Source: Trichopria drosophilae (Eukaryota > Arthropoda > Insecta > Hymenoptera > Diapriidae). Taken from it: 64,000 nt of DNA. The notes beneath the pieces were generated by a model. That model did no database searches. It worked only from the letters and a program-made list of their open reading frames with translations, and was not told the origin of the DNA. Below, one piece after another: positions 35,841-47,468 of the stretch; within the stretch, counting starts at the first letter, position 1; each line of letters starts with the position of its first letter. The translations under genes and the position numbers were made by a program. The stretch spans positions 100,621,001 to 100,685,000 of the forward strand of contig CM059587.1 in NCBI GenBank assembly GCA_030407085.1, written 5' to 3'.

Positions 35841-37440
35841 TTTTTTTTTGAAAAATTCAAATAAAAGTAAAATGAAGAATTTTATCAGGAATGAAAAAGA
35901 AAGAAAACAATAGATTGGAGGTGGAAAATAACTCAAAATTATACTGGAAGGAAGTCGTAGCAGAGTGAAAGAGAGAGAATAAACGATGAGGAAGAAGAGG
36001 GCAAGAGTGAGTGAGTTATCATGGCCGAGCAGGGGCTACGCATGCCAACTAGAGGGCATTCAACTATCGATCGGCAAGTCCTGGCTACCCCTTGAAAAGA
36101 GTGGCCCTACTATTTCCTTCCTACTTTATCCTTCGCAGCGCACCTACAGGCGAAACGACGAAAATTCATTCGACTCCTCAATTTCCGCCGTTACGATTGC
36201 GCAAATGCGATTTTTCCAAGTTGATCGTTTTCGACGTTGATGAACGTCGAGACTAGGATTTTCATCATTTTCCCCTCCCAATTTCGTTTGAGCTGCTGCA
36301 TTCGTGAATATCGACAATTTGTTTGTCGAATTTATCTAAAAATTAATAAATCAGTAGGTTGACGTTAAAATATTAATTCTAGAAGTTGTAGGAGTCCTTG
36401 ATTCGAAGGCCGGAAAAAAATGAGTTACGTGATCAAAAAAGAACTCATGAACTTGTTCAAACAAAAAATGAAGAGTGAAAAATAAAGAAAATTCAATAAA
36501 AAGTATTAATCTTTAGCAAATTATGGTCGTGATAGGTCGCGGTTGAATTATTAAAATTGCAAATAATGCCTTGCGTAAATTACGTATAAATCAACGTCGA
36601 AATTGTGACAAAACCTACTCGAACGAGTCGATTTTAAACAGGAAAGTCCTCAATGCCCAGCAAAAACGTGTCTTCAATCACTAGCAGAAGCTCGCGTCCA
36701 GAAGAAAGCTTGGGGGGTGTAGCGGTTCGATAAATTTCAACCCCTCTCTTCCGCCACGTTCCTTTTTGTTTTCTATCTCCCTCATGTACAGATATCACTT
36801 TCAATTTTTAAAATCGTACCAAACATTATAAATATAATAAAAACATTTTTTTGTATTCGACTGTTTCTTGTCAATATTTCAAAAATCATTTTTTTATTTC
36901 ACAAAATTCAAAATAAAACAAAAACAGTTATTAAATCATGAATAAAACAGTAAAGGAAACAGCTCTAAGTTAATTGAAGCATTCAAGAAAAGATTAAAGA
37001 TCTTTAATGAGTCAGAGAAAAAGTACAGAGGGAGACTTTCTGTCTCAATCAAATTCTGTATCGGTATGGAATACAGGCGTGAGCTACATCAGGGTGGCTC
37101 TCGAGGGTCGCAAAAAAACAGACAGGGAGAACAGTTGCTACGAATTAGCGAGGGAGAGGAACATACAAATACCCGACTAGAAAAGTAGCAATAAAAAACA
37201 AGAAACAGAGATAGCGTAACAACCACGTGCGTTAACAGCTGATCGTTTGGCACACGTGTCTGGAAATTCGGAAACGATGGAGGTTAGTCACATGTATGTG
37301 GGTACTTTGGGACTTGGCAGTCCAATGAACTCATCCTGATTTCATGTATTTTATAGTGAAATTCTAAAAATATTCCCTAACTTTTTAAGTAAAGAGTTGA
37401 AAAAACATTTAAGAACTTTCTTATCGTCAGAAACCCTAAA
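35841..37440. other. Mixed AT-rich DNA, nothing recognised as a gene
   Basis: 35980-36300 and 36600-36780 are less AT-rich. A frame at 35986-36240 starts with ATG but has no recognisable domain and no splice-bounded edges. 37200-37320 contains E-box words (CAGCTG, CACGTG-like GCACACGTGTC). Confidence 0.35.
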
Positions 37441-37650
37441 ATTCAATCGCCATATTGATTCCACCATTTTGAATTGTCATTCAATCACCAGTTCGTAAAT
37501 AGTTGCTTTAAAAATCCATAAAAATAAAGTTTTACCGATATTAAATGCTTTGTTATATATTTAGTCAGCCATATTGGTTCCACCATTTTTAATTTTCCGA
37601 ATTTCCCCCCAACTCGTAATCAGTAACCGTAAAAATCCATGAAAAACGAA
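37441..37650. repeat. Tandem pair of the about 120-bp ATGGCGGATCCAATATGG family
   Basis: GCCATATTGATTCCACCATT at 37449 and GCCATATTGGTTCCACCATT at 37568 are 119 bp apart, and each is followed by AATTT/GAATT, then CAGTTCGTAA or CAACTCGTAATCAGTAA and AAAAATCCATAAAAA. The same unit in the opposite orientation is at 51640-51930, also with a period of about 120 bp. Confidence 0.6.
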
Positions 37651-40600
37651 GCGCAAATTAAAAAAAAGAGACCATTATTGACAAGTGCCGCAACATGGCA
37701 TATAGTACACAGTATAATACATCATACAAAACGTAACATGCAACGACACAAATAATGAAATATCAAACATGTGGGATGAAAAAAATTTTAAAAATAATGT
37801 CAAATATTAAATTTCATAACGGATGACGATCTGAGTACTGGCGATTTTGTCAAGACCATTTAAAAGTGTAATGTTTACGGCATCTTGATCATAATTTGTG
37901 CAAGAGAAAATAACACTTACTAACAGAATGGTACGCTGACCGTCCCACCGAAGACGGTTAACGCACCCTAATGCGGCTGTGGTCGTCGGGCGTGGGGTTG
38001 GGTTACTATGCTGTGTGGGACGAGCCACGTCCCACTAAACTTTCGGTATGTTTATCTCGACGTTAAAGAATAATAGTAAACAAATATCAATTTGCAAATA
38101 CGACAATTGTAATATTTCATTTTGAAATTGATATTTCGGGTTTTGACGAACAGTATAAAAAATTGCAATGCGTTTCCTGAAATTTGTTACATTCTTCAGT
38201 TTCAAAGGAAAGAAAAATTTCAAGAAAAGATTGTAAATCAAGTTTCCAACGTCAGAGGCCAATCGCTGTCGGGAACAGCGCGACTCCAGGAAATAATTGT
38301 CTGCCTGACCTAACCTATTATTCTCTAAAGCGATTCGCACGAACGGAAGAATAAGCGCAGTGATGACGAGGAAGCGAATACAATGTCTCACAGCGAAACG
38401 ATTCTTGGGTAACGTCTGCACGAGTTGACGAGATTGCTCGCTCGGAGGGATGTAAAATGGCAGTGGTAATTTAGGAGCGGCATTTTTTCGAGTTATAAGC
38501 CGAGAAAGCCTTAGAGTATGTCGTGAGTGCATCCAAGCGCAAGTGCAACACTGGACTCTTGGTGCACCAATACTGATATCAGGCTGGTAATGTATGTGTG
38601 AGCGCCACGCCGCGAGCGCATGTCCTGGACAAAGGTAGCAACGGAAGCGACTCAATCGGCCCTTGGACGTCCATTGTAAACAACAGCAACCACAAGCCGA
38701 TTCCGACCCGATGTTTTATCACGTTGAAGATTACTGGCAAATAAATTACGATAACATGCACACCTTGCATACATACCGGAAGTGCAGTCCTTGATTAATC
38801 AAAAATCAAGATAATCAACACTAAAAATAAAGCATTAAATGTTGATCTATTCTTTTCCAACATTTCAGATTTGAATTATTCAGAATATTTTGGGCATATT
38901 CAATTTTGTGAGAGTTTTCGGATCTTATTTTTCTTTTGCGAAAAGTGCATAGTATATAAAAAATAAATTTCATGGAAAAAATAAGGAAAAACAAATCTCA
39001 TGAAACCACCGCAACCGCATCGGGCTCACCGTTACTCAACTTTTTCAAACGACATTCCCATTAGCCTTGGCTTGACGAGTCTTACGCTCGGGGAATTCTG
39101 TTTACAAGCAACTTCCCCCAAGGACAATCAATCCGCTTCCGGTAGTCGTTGTCCAACCGCACGAAACGACGAGTTGCAATTTTTCCCGTATGCGCTTCGT
39201 GTACCGGCAGGTTTGTTGTCGTCAAACGGTGCTTTCAATATAAACAAACCGAAATTCGACCTTACTAGGGTCAAATGATGTTGATTTGGTGTTGCCATCG
39301 AAAAATCGCGGTTTCTCACGGTTTTATGTGTTTTTTTAACCAAACGAGGCCACCGTTTGGTCCAGAAACACCAAAATATTGGAAATTCTCGTCCAATTTT
39401 TAACCTATGTGGCTGAATCTTGGTGTATATTTGTAAAAAATATGTTTAGTTTAATTTGAGTATTTTAGGTTAGGAAGTGAAGTTAAACACTTCCCGTAGG
39501 AATAGAGGAAATGTGTGTCGATAACGTCAATTCCTAACTTAAAATTTAACAGTTTAACACTGTTGAGTCCAGATGTTACAATAAATTTCAGCGAAAATGG
39601 TCTAGAAAACATTTTAAAAAATGTTTAAAATAGCAATAAAATAATATTATATTAGTATGTCAACTATTGATATATAAATTTATAGATAAACTTATGTGGA
39701 AGGTTAATAAGCACTTACTAATTATACAATTACAAAAAAGACATTCGATACAAACTTGTGAAAGAAACCACAAAGGGCGGAAATGAATTGATTTCTTAGC
39801 AGTTCTATTGAAAGGAATATATCAAATTATCATGTATAAAAACACGTAAAGTAACATAAAAGATAAATACCGAAATCTGAGACATTAAATATTCAACATC
39901 TTACCAAACGATTAATGAAATGTGAAACGCAAAGTGTGATTCTTGTAACATAAATCGCTAAGCGTGAAATGCGATGCGCATATAAAATAAGACATGATAA
40001 ATCATTACATTCGATGTTTTCCGAGGGCAGAGTAACAACATTGTATGCAGATATTAAAAACAATTTAAGAAATTATGTCTTTCGTGATTGATGTCGATAG
40101 TTAACCCTGAGGCTGGATTTCACCGTCAAATGAAAACATTCGTCACACAAATTATTATATACAATTGAGCAAAGTGAAATGAATCTTTGTCACGCAAGTT
40201 AACGTTGATAATTCATGCTTATCAAACAAGTCGATGCTATCCTCATTTTGACACAAATTGTGAGATTAAATGCAATCACATTTGTAAGCGTTATATAGGA
40301 AACTTTAAAAAAGCTTTTTATCTAACATCATTTTGAAAATCTTTAACATTTTTAGAATAATATTCATCAATAATAATAATAGTGACATTTTTTATTTCAA
40401 GTCGTTCTGGTGTCAGTTTCATTTCGTTCGGATAATAATTTTTATTATCAAATTTAAATCTCTCCAAATGGTATAAAAAATAAATTTACTTACAGTAGAA
40501 TTTTGTATTTTATCTTCGTACATATAAAATTAATCATGCAAATAATTGATTGACTGTCCCATTCTCATTTATCGATGTAAAAGTAGTTTATCCTTTGAAA

Positions 40601-41396
40601 AGTTGACAATAATAAAAAAGTTCTAATAATAAAATTAATATTGAAATTAAACATTCTATCTGTAAATAAGTAATTATTTATTGTTAAAAACTTATAGATT
40701 CGCTAATAAAATTATAAAAGTCAATGAATTGGCAATGATATAATTTGCAAAATAACATTCTTTCATTTTAAAAATGGGAAGGATAGATTTTGAAAATATT
40801 AAAACAGTTGCCAAATATTTTAAAATATATAAAAAAATGTACACCAAGAAGTAAAATAATAGAATTAAATCATGAAATAAAATTGAGGAATATTACACCA
40901 GATAATTTTTAATTAATACTAAGTATTAACCCTATCAATCACAAATTTACAAAATCACACGAATTAACTAAAATAACTTAATTTCCTTACAGTTCAGCTC
41001 TAGTCTTTTTAGATGAGTTTCCAAAATAAAGCGATAAAAAGTATAACTTCTGTAATTCTTGTAAAAATTGTTTAAATCAGTAAAAATTGTCAGAAAAATA
41101 AATTTGTATTCCACGTCAAAAGGATAATAATAACAATAATAGTAATAATTGTCTTTGTTGTTACAGTAGTCATCTTCCAATTGCATTATAATTACTATCT
41201 ACTTACTAACTACTTCAGTAGAACGACGAAACTCGACTTTTTAGCTTTCTTATAGACAAACTTATTTTAATAGTTCAAATAACTACGATTGTACTTAGTA
41301 ACGTGCACTACATGAATTGTTTTTTTAAAAATTAAAAGAATAATTTGTTAAGTTAATTAACTTGAATAACAACAGCGAAATCAACACTATTTACAT
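37651..41396. other. Two GC-richer islands (38240-38800, 39000-39350) in AT-rich DNA
   Basis: A 206-codon minus-strand frame (38035-38655) is the longest in the window. Its N-terminal half is Arg/Cys/His-rich, its C-terminal half is AT-driven Phe/Leu/Asn sequence, and no domain or homologue is recognised, so it is not called. Around 39000-39350 frames on both strands overlap. Possible unknown exons, lncRNA or regulatory DNA. 39360-41396 shows nothing. Confidence 0.35.
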
Positions 41397-41586
41397 ACAC
41401 GGAAATATAGAAATAGTTGGTTTTACGATCTAACTAGTATAATGTAGTACAATTACGATTTTTAGTTGGTTTTAGTATTTAAATAGTTGCCTTGACTACC
41501 TAATTTGTGAGGTTACTGTTTATATTATAAAATTAACAAAAATCGTCTTATCCTGCTATATAGTTAGAATTTCCAACCATTCCGTA
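41397..41586. mobile_element. MITE, family E copy 3
   Basis: The left end ACACGGAAATATAGAAATAG pairs loosely with the reverse complement of the right end TACGGAATGGTTGGAAATTC; both continue into CTAACTA. Shares TTTAGTTGGTTTTAGTATTT and the ACCTAATTTGTGAGGTTACTG segment with the other family E copies. Immediately abuts the next element. Confidence 0.5.
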
Positions 41587-41749
41587 CACTCAAAAAAGTA
41601 AGTCTCAATTTAAGACCATTGACGGGCTACATTTAAGATGTAACAAAAATTAGTTCGATTAGAAAAGGACAAACTTGTGCACTATACATGGAGTAATTTT
41701 AAGCCACTTTCATTTGTAATAATTTTAAAACTTATATTTTTCTGTGTAC
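41585..41749. mobile_element. Short MITE with GTACACWSAAAAA ends
   Basis: The left end GTACACTCAAAAAAGTAAG pairs with the reverse complement of the right end GTACACAGAAAAATATAAG over 19 bp with four mismatches. 165 bp, non-coding, joined head-on to the family E copy on its left. Confidence 0.55.
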
Positions 41750-41896
41750 AAACTAAAAAAGTAGAGCTTTCTACTTCCTTCTGGTATAATACTCAATCGT
41801 TGAATTTTCGAAATGAAGATTTTTGAGTCTACTAAATGCGGTTAACCTTATAAGTCCCAAATGTGCATAATGTGCACACGGATTTAAGTATCGTTT

Positions 41897-43089
41897 TATT
41901 TATACCATAAAAATTTTAAAAAAAATGGATACATTCGATTATTTTTGGAGTCGCTCTTTCCATTGGCGCTGAAATTTTCGAGAAATGACGTTTACCACAT
42001 TTTTTTTAAATATTGAATAAAAAGGCGATTTTTTAGTCGCCAGAATTTTTTTTTAAATGCGTTTTTAACTATGATATCAGTTTCAGATGACCTTCTAACT
42101 TATCAGAAACGTGTTCCCGATTTTTTAACTTCACAAATATACATTCACATTTTTTTACTCATTTTGTTCTTCATTTCAAAATGGCGTCTGAACGTTGAAA
42201 GTTTTTGAAATTGATGAAATTGCTATTATTTAGGATCTGCTAGGTTTTCTTTGTAGTAAAATCGTAAAATAAGTTATTACGAATTTTGCATCATCTGTTT
42301 TGATTTATGAAAACAATAATATCCCATAAAACTCAATTTCAAGATGGCGACTGCCATGTGCTCAGTATAAATATATGTATTTCGAATTCTGTTACAACTA
42401 AAACTGGTGTGGCTAATTAACAATCTATGGGATGTTACTTCTTTTGCAAATCAAAACAGATCATGCTACACTCGTAATAATTTATTTGTACGATTTTACT
42501 ACAAAAAAACCAAGCAGATCCGAAATATTAGCAATTTCTTCAATTTCCACAATATTAAATGTTCAGACGCCATTTTGAAATGAAAAATAAAAAAATGTGA
42601 ATGTATAATTTTGAAGTTATAAAATCGAGAATACGCGTCTGATGGGTTATAAGGTGATCTGAAACGGGTATTGTAGTTGAAAATGCATTAAAAAAAATAG
42701 TGGCTAAAAAATAGCGTTTTTTTCAATATTTTTGTAAAAAAAAAATCTGGCAAACGTCATTTCTCGAAAATTTCAGTAGAGCCAATCGAAAGAGCGACCT
42801 CAAAACTAGTCGGATACTCTCTAAATGTCTGGGAGTGAGAATTCACTCTTTGGTTAGTAAAAGAGTGAATATTCAACTCTTTAAGAGTGAAATTTCAATC
42901 TAACAAGAGTAAAAATTCACTCTTACCCTCCGAGTCGAAGAGTTGAAAACTCTGGATTTCCACTCTTAAAGAGTTGAATATTCACTCTTTCACAAGAGTT
43001 GCTCAGTTTTCACTAATTAAAGATGTGAATTCTCACTCCAAGAAATTTAGAGAGTATAGATGTTTTTTTAATTTTTATGGTATAAATAT
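41897..43089. mobile_element. Foldback element, about 0.95 kb, interrupted by a family B MITE
   Basis: Arm anchors include ATTTATACCATAAAAATT (41899) with AATTTTTATGGTATAAAT (43070); GTCGCTCTTTCCATTGGC (41951) with GCCAATCGAAAGAGCGAC (42781); AAATTTTCGAGAAATGACGT on one side with its complement near 42755; and CATTTCAAAATGGCGTCTGA (42172) with TCAGACGCCATTTTGAAATG (42564). The right arm is split by a 244-bp insertion at 42814-43057. No ORF for a transposase. Confidence 0.8.
42814..43057. mobile_element. MITE, family B, best copy, inserted into the foldback arm
   Basis: The left end ATACTCTCTAAATGTCTGGG then AGTGAGAATTCAC pairs with the reverse complement of the right end ATACTCTCTAAATTTCTTGG then AGTGAGAATTCAC, about 33 bp of TIR with few mismatches. 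The interior is a chain of AGAGTGAATATTCACTCTT palindromes. TA at each edge is consistent with a Tc1/mariner-like target duplication. Confidence 0.75.
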
Positions 43090-43199
43090 GCTTAAAGCGT
43101 TAAACTTTCGATTAGATCCTTCAAAATGCTCGAATAAAAATTATAGCATAAAATGTTTGAAAAAAAAATGAAATTTCATAAAAATTTCAGAAGTAACTG

Positions 43200-43510
43200 A
43201 TGTAACGGTAATTTTTGTATCGATTGGAACGATTTAACGGCAATTACGGTATATCGGTACCGAAAAACGCGGGTCTACAAGGGGGTGTAACCTGGTGGTC
43301 GTTGCGCGGGTGACAGGGGTGATTGGACTTTTGCCGTCAGCTGTGCATGCGCGTGAGTTTTGCGTGTATTACGCCGGCTGTCTGCACGTTACCCATAAAC
43401 TACCGGACAAGCGAACATTAATTAAGCGCAGATATACGGGTACCTGCACTCGCTAATTTCATCTCGCGAAAGCTCAATATATATATATATATATTCACGC
43501 ATGATGCGTT
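43200..43510. other. GC-richer island with an (AT)9 run at 43477-43494
   Basis: About 250 bp of balanced composition (CCTGGTGGTCGTTGCGCGGG; GTGCATGCGCGTGAG) lie between two transposon clusters, without an open frame. Possible regulatory sequence. No further identification is possible. Confidence 0.35.
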
Positions 43511-43761
43511 CCTGTCGAACATGTGAGATCTCATATTTGCCAATAACAATCGAGCTTTATCTATCACAGCTTCCATGTATTAACTTTAACCTAAAAATAC
43601 TCGCCCAACTCCTCAGATTTAATTTCTGTACAAGTTTTTGAGTAATTTATGCCTACTTTCTAAACTTGTATTAATAAAAAACGACTTTTCTACGGTGAAA
43701 AGTGGGTTACTATCAATTAGTAACATTTTTACTGCCAAAAAGAACGAAAATACTGATTAAG

Positions 43762-45607
43762 TAGTAAAATTCTACTCATCTAAAAGTAGATATTGCCATT
43801 TTTAGTTTAGTAGTTTGTAGAATTAGTAATAAATTAGTAGGTTTTAACATTTTATTAACAAAAATTACTACTAACTCATTTGGTGACTACTTTCACATTT
43901 TCTTATTAGTAGTTTTTAACAATTTCAGTTCTAAAGAGCAAAATTTAAAAAATCGCTAAAAGATGATTAATAAAGACATTTTCACTCTAAAATAATGAAA
44001 TATTGTTCAGTTCGAGTTCTAATCATGTTTTTTAAGTCGTGAAATTGTAAATTATTAAAATAATTTTATAAAAATGTGCTTATGTTCTTTTAAAATTTAA
44101 TACTTGACAATTTCACGATTTGATAAACACGATTAGAACTCGAACTGATCAATATTCAATTATTTTAGAGTGAAAATATCTTTATTAACCATTATTTTAG
44201 CGATTTCTTTTTATGTTGCTCTCTAAATCTGAATTAGTTAAAAACTACTAATAAGGAAATGAAAAATGAGTCACCAAATGAGTTAGTAATAATTTTTGTT
44301 AATAAAATATTAAAACCTACTAATATATTACTGATTGTACAAACTACTAAACTAAAAATGTCAATATATGGGCATTATTCTAGAACTTTTAAACTTTGAG
44401 GTTGAAGAAAATTGCATTTTTTTTTAGGCACATTCATGAAATTAATTTTATTGGCTTTAGAATTAATCAAATGACAGGAAAAACCTTGCGTGACTCATTT
44501 ATACACAATGTATTTTTTTTTAATGTAACATGTTACGTTACTCGTAAAATTAGTTTTTAGTTTTGTAACGTTTAATATACATAAAAAATTCAGTTCTTTT
44601 GCTTATGGCCTAATTTTTAGAAGCTAGTATATAAAATTACACGTCTAGTTAATAGTTATTCAAATTTAAAATAACGGATTAAATATGGCGGACTACTTTT
44701 ACAAAATTTCTTTGATTTTTATAAAATTTGATATGTTTTTTTTGTTGGGTTTTTGAGGCCACTGATTACAAATCCAAAGTCAGTTTTCATTAAAATTTGA
44801 AATCCAAATACATGATTTAACATTAAGGATACCAAAAAATTAAAACGATTTGTAAAGAATAATCATTTTATTATTGTCAAAAAGTGTGTTTTTTGTTGTA
44901 TTAAAAAAACACAAAAGTTATAAATACTTTAATAACATAGGAGAAAAGATGACAATGATTCCAAAGTACTTAGAAGCTAAATTGTAGATGTGCCATTAAA
45001 TAATTTGATTTTTCAAAGTGAGTTTCGCTTGGAAATTTAAAGTTTAACGTGGTCGCATTTTTTTTGTATAGGTGGCACACATTCGGGCAAAGGCTCAAAT
45101 TACTTCTTATCATATAGGTAATGTACCCCTGTGGTGTGGTTTCTTAAAACCCAATGTGAAAAAAATTATCTAAGGTTGATTGCTAAATTGTCAACTATAA
45201 AAAAAAAGTTATATCGCAAGTTTGAAGGTATATAATTTTATTCCTCAGTGAGGCACATCATTAAGTTAAGGATTTTTCATTTGTTTGCATCCCCAAATAC
45301 TTCCACAAAAAACCACAGACCATAAAAAAAAAGATTCAAAAAATTTCAGTGTTAAAACTGAAAAAATGTAGTGAGTGTCGCGCACCAAAAATAGGCAAAC
45401 TCACTACTTTTATTTACTCTCATTGTTTTCTACATATCGGTAATTAGTAATAAACGCTTATTACACGTAAAACGAACAAAAATTTGTTGATCTGTAGTGG
45501 TGCAAAGTTATATTTAAAATTTTTAAGGTATCGTAATGAGCGACAACATAAAGTTTAAAAGTTCTAGAACGATGCCCATATACTTTTAGATGAGTAGAAT
45601 TTTACTA
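43762..45607. mobile_element. Second foldback, family A arms, split by a 1.2-kb TIR element
   Basis: The left arm (43762-44050) and right arm (44100-44368 plus 45579-45607) are inverted copies: TAGTAGGTTTTAACATTTTA (43846) with AAAACCTACTAAT (44311); GGTGACTACTTTCACATTTT with AAAATGAGTCACCAAATGAG (44260); AGTTCGAGTTCTAATCATG (44009) with GATTAGAACTCGAACTGAT (44131); AGTCGTGAAATTGT with ACAATTTCACGATTT at the centre. The outer part of each arm is a family A MITE sequence. The right arm is interrupted 31 bp from its end. Confidence 0.8.
44369..45578. mobile_element. 1.2-kb non-autonomous TIR element inserted in the foldback
   Basis: The left end TGGGCATTATTCTAGAACTT then TTAAACTTTGAGGTTG matches the reverse complement of the right end TGGGCATCGTTCTAGAACTT then TTAAACTTTATGTTG. 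TATA flanks both sides (44365-44368, 45579-45582). Removing the insert restores continuity of the interrupted arm with its partner arm, except for about two bases. The interior has a GTAGTGAGT/ACTCACTAC inverted pair near 45369-45415 and an AATATGGCGGAC fragment, but no long ORF. Confidence 0.75.
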
Positions 45608-45616
45608 TTGATGTTC

Positions 45617-45720
45617 AGGAGGCGGGTTGAAAAACCGACATATGAAAAAGCCGATAGGTCAAAAAAACCAATAGTCATAAAGCCGACATAACAAAATAGA
45701 CACATTGACAAGCTGGCAGT
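45617..45720. repeat. Short degenerate array of AAAAACCGACATA-type units
   Basis: Successive units read TTGAAAAACCGACATATG, AAAAAGCCGATAGGTC, AAAAAAACCAATAGTC, ATAAAGCCGACATAAC and so on, about 16 bp each. They resemble the units of the 47.5-48.4 kb array and begin within 10 bp of the foldback edge. Confidence 0.55.
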
Positions 45721-46572
45721 AATTTTTTGAGGACTTTATTCTGTTTTTCGATAAATAATCGATAAAAATTATCCACTTTAAAAAACAAACGGATTAATTG
45801 CTTTCAGTTTAAATAATTTTGACATTTTGTAAATATTGTTTATACCATTTTTGTTTATATATTATCTGACCAATTCTAAGACATTGCTCTATGAAAGTTT
45901 TCCCAATAATTATAAAAAATAGTTCTAAACAGAAATTTGACAATTTCTCAAATGCTACAAAAGAGAAACAAAATATTTAAAAAAAATTGTTTTTATTTTG
46001 AGAAATCAGTTCTTCGTAATAATATTTTTAAGATGTCACCGATTTTATTCGATCCATGAGTCTACGAATACCACGAGGATGTCACGTCTCGTGACATATA
46101 CTTGGCGAATTATTCTTAGGCCTTCATGTATGCGCATGCGCAAAAGTCGCCTCGTGCCGGGTTTAATTACATCGCATACTTAAACCCGATGCTTTTATTT
46201 GTGTCATGTACCAGATTGATTGTTACCCCATTGAAAACACCTTTGAACACGAAGGAAGAATTTTCCTGCATTCTAATTTAACAATTTAGTTACTATTATC
46301 TGATTAATTACGGAAAATTGTTTATATTTTATAAACATTTTTGAGCCGTTAGAAATATGTATTACTTTATTTTTCTTTCGATTCCTAATTTTATTTAAAT
46401 AGTAAAAAATTTCAGACTTATGGAACAGAAAAATCTTTCATAATATAGATATAAAATGTGTTCTCTGGATTAAGTTTAGATAATTAACTAATTACTGCAC
46501 TGAAATTAAAATAATTTGAAAAATGCTGACCTTAACATTTCACTAACATACACTTTTGTTTTTTTGTTTCAG
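45721..46572. other. AT-rich DNA with a mixed-composition patch and an NRF-1-type palindrome
   Basis: 46060-46180 is GC-richer. GTCACGTCTCGTGAC (46081-46095) is a perfect dyad, and TGCGCATGCGCA (46131-46142) is the exact NRF-1/Ewg palindrome. No promoter or exon can be anchored to them. Confidence 0.4.
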
Positions 46573-46626
46573 GTACGATATCTGACGTTCAACCTTGTCT
46601 TTACGATCGGCGAATTTCCTCATTAC
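46573..46626 (+). CDS. Candidate internal coding exon (54 nt), unrecognised
   Basis: Preceded by a textbook acceptor: CTAAC branch-type word at 46543 and the tract TTTTGTTTTTTTGTTTCAG. It ends at TTAC|GTAAGA, a strong donor. Joined in phase 1 to the exon ending at 15549 it reads GTISDVQPCLYDRRISSL with no stop and leaves phase 1 again; its length is divisible by three, so it could be a cassette exon. Composition is more balanced than its surroundings. It is not in frame after the 20650-20707 candidate. No domain is recognised. This implies an intron of about 31 kb, which is plausible but unproven. Confidence 0.35.
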
Positions 46627-47460
46627 GTAAGAATATGGAGCTTACGCAATAAGTCGTTATTTAATTTTTCAATAGTTCCCGTTTCTAGAATTACTCAATG
46701 AAAAACGCGTGTTTTCCTTGAATTCAAGATCCACTCGAATGAAATAATTGCAGTTAGCAAAAATTTAAAGAAAACTCGAAATGCCATTATCTTGACTAAA
46801 ATCATCTCGAAACGTCACACTGCAATAAATATGTCTCTTTTCACGATTTAACTCAGCATTCCAGTTTTTATTGGGCAACTTTAAATTTTAATTAATATGT
46901 CTACTTTGTCCGCATAAAATTGTGGGTGTTGAATGTACACAAGTGTTGAAAACTGATGAAATTTCACTGCATCATTGCTGAAGAAAATTTTGGTATTATG
47001 TTTTAAAATATATTTGCTAGGTGATTTAGAAGATATGAATTATGCAATATTATAAGTAAAATTCCAATACTGAAAAATATTTTCTCTTGGAAAATATCGA
47101 TTATATATAAGAATTTTAGATGCGATTATATATAATAATGTTTGATTATATTCGATTATGTATAATTGTCATTTAAAATGTAATATATTATTATATATAG
47201 ATTTTGGTTTTTACGATTATATATGACGTGGGTATTCATACATTATTTCTATGTTATATATAAACATAAATAATTCGATTGTATATAATCAGGTGACCTG
47301 AATCCATACATAATAATATACAATTATATATAATATAAATATATCTAAAATCACAAGAAATTATATATATTGTATGTGAAGTTATGTATAATTATATATA
47401 ATCCATACTTTCTCAAAAAAAAAAGATCGAAATTTTCAAAAACAATTTTAAAAGGGTCAC
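46627..47460. other. AT-rich DNA with GATTATATATAA-rich stretch
   Basis: From about 47095 to 47405 the word ATTATATATAA and near copies recur on both strands, partly as an imperfect inverted repeat (GATTATATATAAGAATTTTA on the left; the reverse complement of the right side also starts GGATTATATATAATTATAC). A low-complexity repeat, with no gene. Confidence 0.45.
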
Positions 47461-47468
47461 ATTATTTG

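Noticed and set aside
38035..38655. 206-codon minus-strand frame, longest in the window
   Set aside because: No domain recognised. Composition changes from Arg/Cys-rich to AT-driven midway, with no splice or promoter support. Chance length is plausible in a GC-richer patch.
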